Below are positions 13,115-14,779 of a stretch of DNA of 14,779 nucleotides, piece after piece. The stretch is from Dehalococcoidia bacterium (lineage in GTDB: Bacteria; Chloroflexota; Dehalococcoidia; UBA3495). Positions within the stretch are counted from its first letter, which is position 1, and the number at the start of each line of letters is the position of its first letter. Location of the stretch: the NCBI GenBank assembly GCA_002730485.1, contig PCAH01000025.1, forward strand, positions 1-14,779. The letters are read 5' to 3'. The notes below the pieces were generated by a model. The model saw only the letters and a list, made by a program, of their open reading frames with translations, ran no database searches and had not been told where the DNA came from. The position numbers were made by a program, and so were the translations under genes.

Positions 13115-13618
13115 ATGACAGCGATAGAGCCAAAGGTCTTCTGGGAGTTCCTCAAGTCAAGGGGGGTAATGCTCGTGTCTGGTGTCCCGGATTCTACTTT
13201 TAAGAAGACTTACGACCATATGATCGACGACCCTGAGATCCTATACGTTCCAGCAGTGAGAGAGGACGTCGCGTTGGGGGTAGCCAGCGCAGCCTATTTT
13301 CAGGGCAGAGTCGGAGCGGTAATCATGCAGAACTCGGGCATCGGAAACGTCGTCAATCCCCTGACGTCGTTCAGCTTGATGTACCAGCTACCTGTTCTGA
13401 TGATCGTTGGCTGGCGGGGATATGGCGGGCCGCCCAACGACGCCCCGGAACATTGGGTTATGGGAGCCAAAACTCCAGAGATATTGGAAACCCTTGAAAT
13501 ACCCTTTGAGATCCTGGAGACCGAAGGGTTTGAGGGTCGCATCGACAAGCTCCTGGGTACTATGAACGGAGAATCTGTGCCTGGTGCATTGTTGATTCGG
13601 TCTGGAGTTGTCCTTTGA
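13115..13618 (+). CDS. Sulfopyruvate/phosphonopyruvate decarboxylase, alpha (PYR) subunit
   Basis: This 167-residue protein is the pyrimidine-binding half of a thiamine-diphosphate decarboxylase. VREDVALGVASAAYFQG carries the Glu (E50) that activates the cofactor, and QNSGIGNVVNPLTSFSLMYQLP is the conserved follow-on of the sulfopyruvate/phosphonopyruvate group. In methanogens sulfopyruvate decarboxylase is likewise two chains (ComD and ComE) of about this size, whereas phosphonopyruvate decarboxylase is usually one chain. The split therefore favours sulfopyruvate or a similar 2-oxoacid, yielding sulfoacetaldehyde. Other enzymes of coenzyme M or phosphonate metabolism are not in the window, so the substrate is open. 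No ribosome site is visible before the ATG. The stop overlaps the next start. Confidence 0.83.
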   Translation: MTAIEPKVFWEFLKSRGVMLVSGVPDSTFKKTYDHMIDDPEILYVPAVREDVALGVASAAYFQGRVGAVIMQNSGIGNVVNPLTSFSLMYQLPVLMIVGWRGYGGPPNDAPEHWVMGAKTPEILETLEIPFEILETEGFEGRIDKLLGTMNGESVPGALLIRSGVVL

Positions 13619-14193
13619 TCAGCCGTATTGATGCTATCGAGGTCATAGCCGATCACGTTGCTGCGAACGATCTGATTATCAGCACCACCGGGATGATCTC
13701 GAGGGAATTATTTGTAACCCAGGACCGCTGGGCGAATTTTTACATGCTCGGCTCGATGGGTCTTGCATCCTCGTTTGGCTTGGGTCTGGCGCTGCTCAAC
13801 CCTAACCAGCGAGTCATTGTTATTGAAGGTGACGGTAGCGCGCTTATGAGCATGGGTACTCTGGCACTTATTGCGAGTGAAGCGCCGTCCAACCTCGTGC
13901 ATATCGTCCTGGACAATGAGAGTTATGAGTCAACTGGCGGGCAGGTAACCATCACCAGGCAGATAGATTTGTCACAGATAGCAGAAAGCTCTAGTTACCA
14001 GCACGTGGAGCGAGTTGAAGGCGGTGTCCAACTGGAGAGGGCGTTAGAAAGGTGCAATTTTACGCCCGGTCCTCATTTCATCCTGTCGAAGGTCGGGATT
14101 GAGCAGGTTGAAGACATCTCACGTGTCACCCATATCCCCATTGAAATCAGGGATCGTTTCCTTAGCGTCGTGTTGAAAAACCCATCCGCTTGA
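13615..14193 (+). CDS. Sulfopyruvate/phosphonopyruvate decarboxylase, beta (PP) subunit
   Basis: This 192-residue protein is the diphosphate-binding half of the same enzyme. The thiamine-diphosphate motif is present: GDG at 72-74, 26 residues, then N101 in VLDNESYESTGGQ. The upstream NFYMLGSMGLASSFGLGLAL is typical of the family. The start is TTG at 13615, overlapping the alpha-subunit TGA as TTGA, with GGAG 7 bases before it; this coupling would keep the two chains in equal amounts. With the alpha chain it would form an alpha-beta active site using Glu from one and the GDG loop from the other. Whether sulfopyruvate, phosphonopyruvate or another 2-oxoacid is used cannot be told. Confidence 0.83.
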   Translation: MISRIDAIEVIADHVAANDLIISTTGMISRELFVTQDRWANFYMLGSMGLASSFGLGLALLNPNQRVIVIEGDGSALMSMGTLALIASEAPSNLVHIVLDNESYESTGGQVTITRQIDLSQIAESSSYQHVERVEGGVQLERALERCNFTPGPHFILSKVGIEQVEDISRVTHIPIEIRDRFLSVVLKNPSA

Positions 14194-14264
14194 CTACCAG
14201 ACGGCGGATCGAATCAGCCAGCAGGACGACTGCTATCCTCGTCAGTTGAGGCGTTGGCCTGGGC

Positions 14265-14489
14265 GTGCCATCGGCATTCTTTCTGATTGGTTTGGAAAAT
14301 GGGGCTTATGTGGATCCCAAACCACACATCACAGGCGTTCCTAGAATTCGCGATTCAGCTTCGTTCCGGAGCTTTCTAGACGAGGCCTTGGACCGCCGAT
14401 CAAGCCAGAGAAACTGGGATGTAGAGAACTTCTCTGGCTCTTTGGACCGGAGTTGGGCGGTAGTACAAAGCATTCTTGCTTCAGCCTGA
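14265..14489 (+). other. Weak open frame, possibly a gene remnant (74 residues, GTG start)
   Basis: The 347-base stretch between the decarboxylase and the Nudix gene holds no gene I can support firmly. One frame reads GLENGAYVDPKPHITGVPRIRD then RSFLDEALDRR and ends SWAVVQSILASA. Its composition is protein-like, and the ending could be the C-terminus of a longer lost gene, but it begins with GTG without a ribosome site and shows no recognised motif. Confidence 0.25.
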
Positions 14490-14514
14490 GGCAACTTACA
14501 AAGTCGCTTCAGGC
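14484..14514 (+). terminator. Weak terminator-like hairpin
   Basis: GCCTGAGGC (14484-14492) can pair with GCTTCAGGC (14506-14514) with one G-U pair and a 13-base loop; CCGTTTCT follows. There is no long T-run. It lies between the decarboxylase and Nudix genes. Confidence 0.35.
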
Positions 14515-14541
14515 CCGTTTCTAACCTGTTAAACTCCAGTC

Positions 14542-14779
14542 ATGGTCAGATTCGTCTACGGCAAGAGAATCAGTAAAACAGCGTTATTATCCCCCGCTGC
14601 CAGCGCGCGCATATTTGATGAACAGAGAAAAGAAGTCTTCCTGACGCGTCGGGCAGATAATGGCCGCTGGTGTTTGCCCAGCGGAGCCATGGAGCCGGGT
14701 GAAAGCGCCGAGGAAACCTGTGTTCGAGAGACGCTGGAAGAGACTGGATTGCAAGTACGGGTGACCCGACTGGTCGGGA
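14542..14779 (+). CDS. Nudix hydrolase (partial, C-terminus beyond window)
   Basis: The frame runs from the ATG at 14542 to the window edge, 79 codons. The complete Nudix box is visible: [14 protein letters not shown] then RETLEETGL (G-x5-E-x7-REx2EExG pattern), preceded by the usual strand [10 protein letters not shown]. The N-terminal [11 protein letters not shown] is short, so the protein is likely a single-domain enzyme of about 150 residues that cleaves a nucleoside-diphosphate-linked compound. The substrate cannot be deduced from this half. No convincing ribosome site precedes the ATG, so the start is moderately sure. Confidence 0.85.
   Translation, partial: MVRFVYGKRISKTALLSPAASARIFDEQRKEVFLTRRADNGRWCLPSGAMEPGESAEETCVRETLEETGLQVRVTRLVG

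Noticed and set aside
1..14779. CRISPR array, tRNA, rRNA, transposase or prophage genes
   Set aside because: I saw no regularly spaced direct repeats, no cloverleaf-like or rRNA segments and no transposase or phage motifs by reading; a dedicated scan was not possible.

Overview
The window looks like a chromosomal segment of a free-living, respiring bacterium, most plausibly a marine Chloroflexota lineage (SAR202/Dehalococcoidia type). This is an inference from gene content: an alternative-complex-III-like pentahaem cytochrome and molybdopterin pair, a split sulfopyruvate/phosphonopyruvate decarboxylase, paired deacetylase-like hydrolases, a flavin monooxygenase, and a thioredoxin-fold selenoprotein. 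No rRNA or tRNA gene is present to confirm it. Gene ends are well marked: many starts have AGGAGG-like ribosome sites, and several promoters read as TTGACA-like boxes with 17-nt spacing.

Layout. 1-1894 (minus): a respiratory operon with its own promoter: small two-helix membrane protein, pentahaem cytochrome c, then a Tat-exported molybdopterin/Fe-S protein cut by the window edge. 2040-3970 (minus): two paralogous polysaccharide-deacetylase/PuuE-fold hydrolases in one operon. They diverge from 4096-5547 (plus), an HpaB-type FADH2-dependent monooxygenase. 5548-5796 holds two palindromic repeat elements between convergent genes. 5797-7125 (minus) is an MFS transporter. 7300-8657 (minus) is a two-gene operon: a thioredoxin/peroxiredoxin-like protein whose first active-site residue is encoded by in-frame TGA (selenocysteine), then a metal-dependent MDMPI-family protein. 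8658-8994 is a dense divergent regulatory region. 8995-9462 (plus) is a small secreted protein with three acidic repeats and two strong start sites, closed by a 19-bp terminator. 9691-11824 (plus) is an operon of two half-size MaoC hydratases and a triple-RidA fusion. 11987-12679 (minus) is a conserved-looking hypothetical gene. 12887-14193 (plus) encodes a DUF2082 zinc ribbon and the two subunits of a TPP decarboxylase. A Nudix hydrolase begins at 14542 and runs off the end.

How it fits together. Most of the accessory genes look catabolic: oxygenation of an aromatic-like substrate, C-N or ester hydrolysis, hydration of an enoyl-CoA, decarboxylation of a 2-oxoacid, and a carboxylate-type importer. 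They feed a respiratory chain represented at the left edge. The most notable item is the selenoprotein: the TGA falls exactly on the redox cysteine position, the frame is otherwise intact, and a hairpin with a G in its loop follows at the usual bacterial SECIS distance. An ordinary gene caller would report only the C-terminal half.
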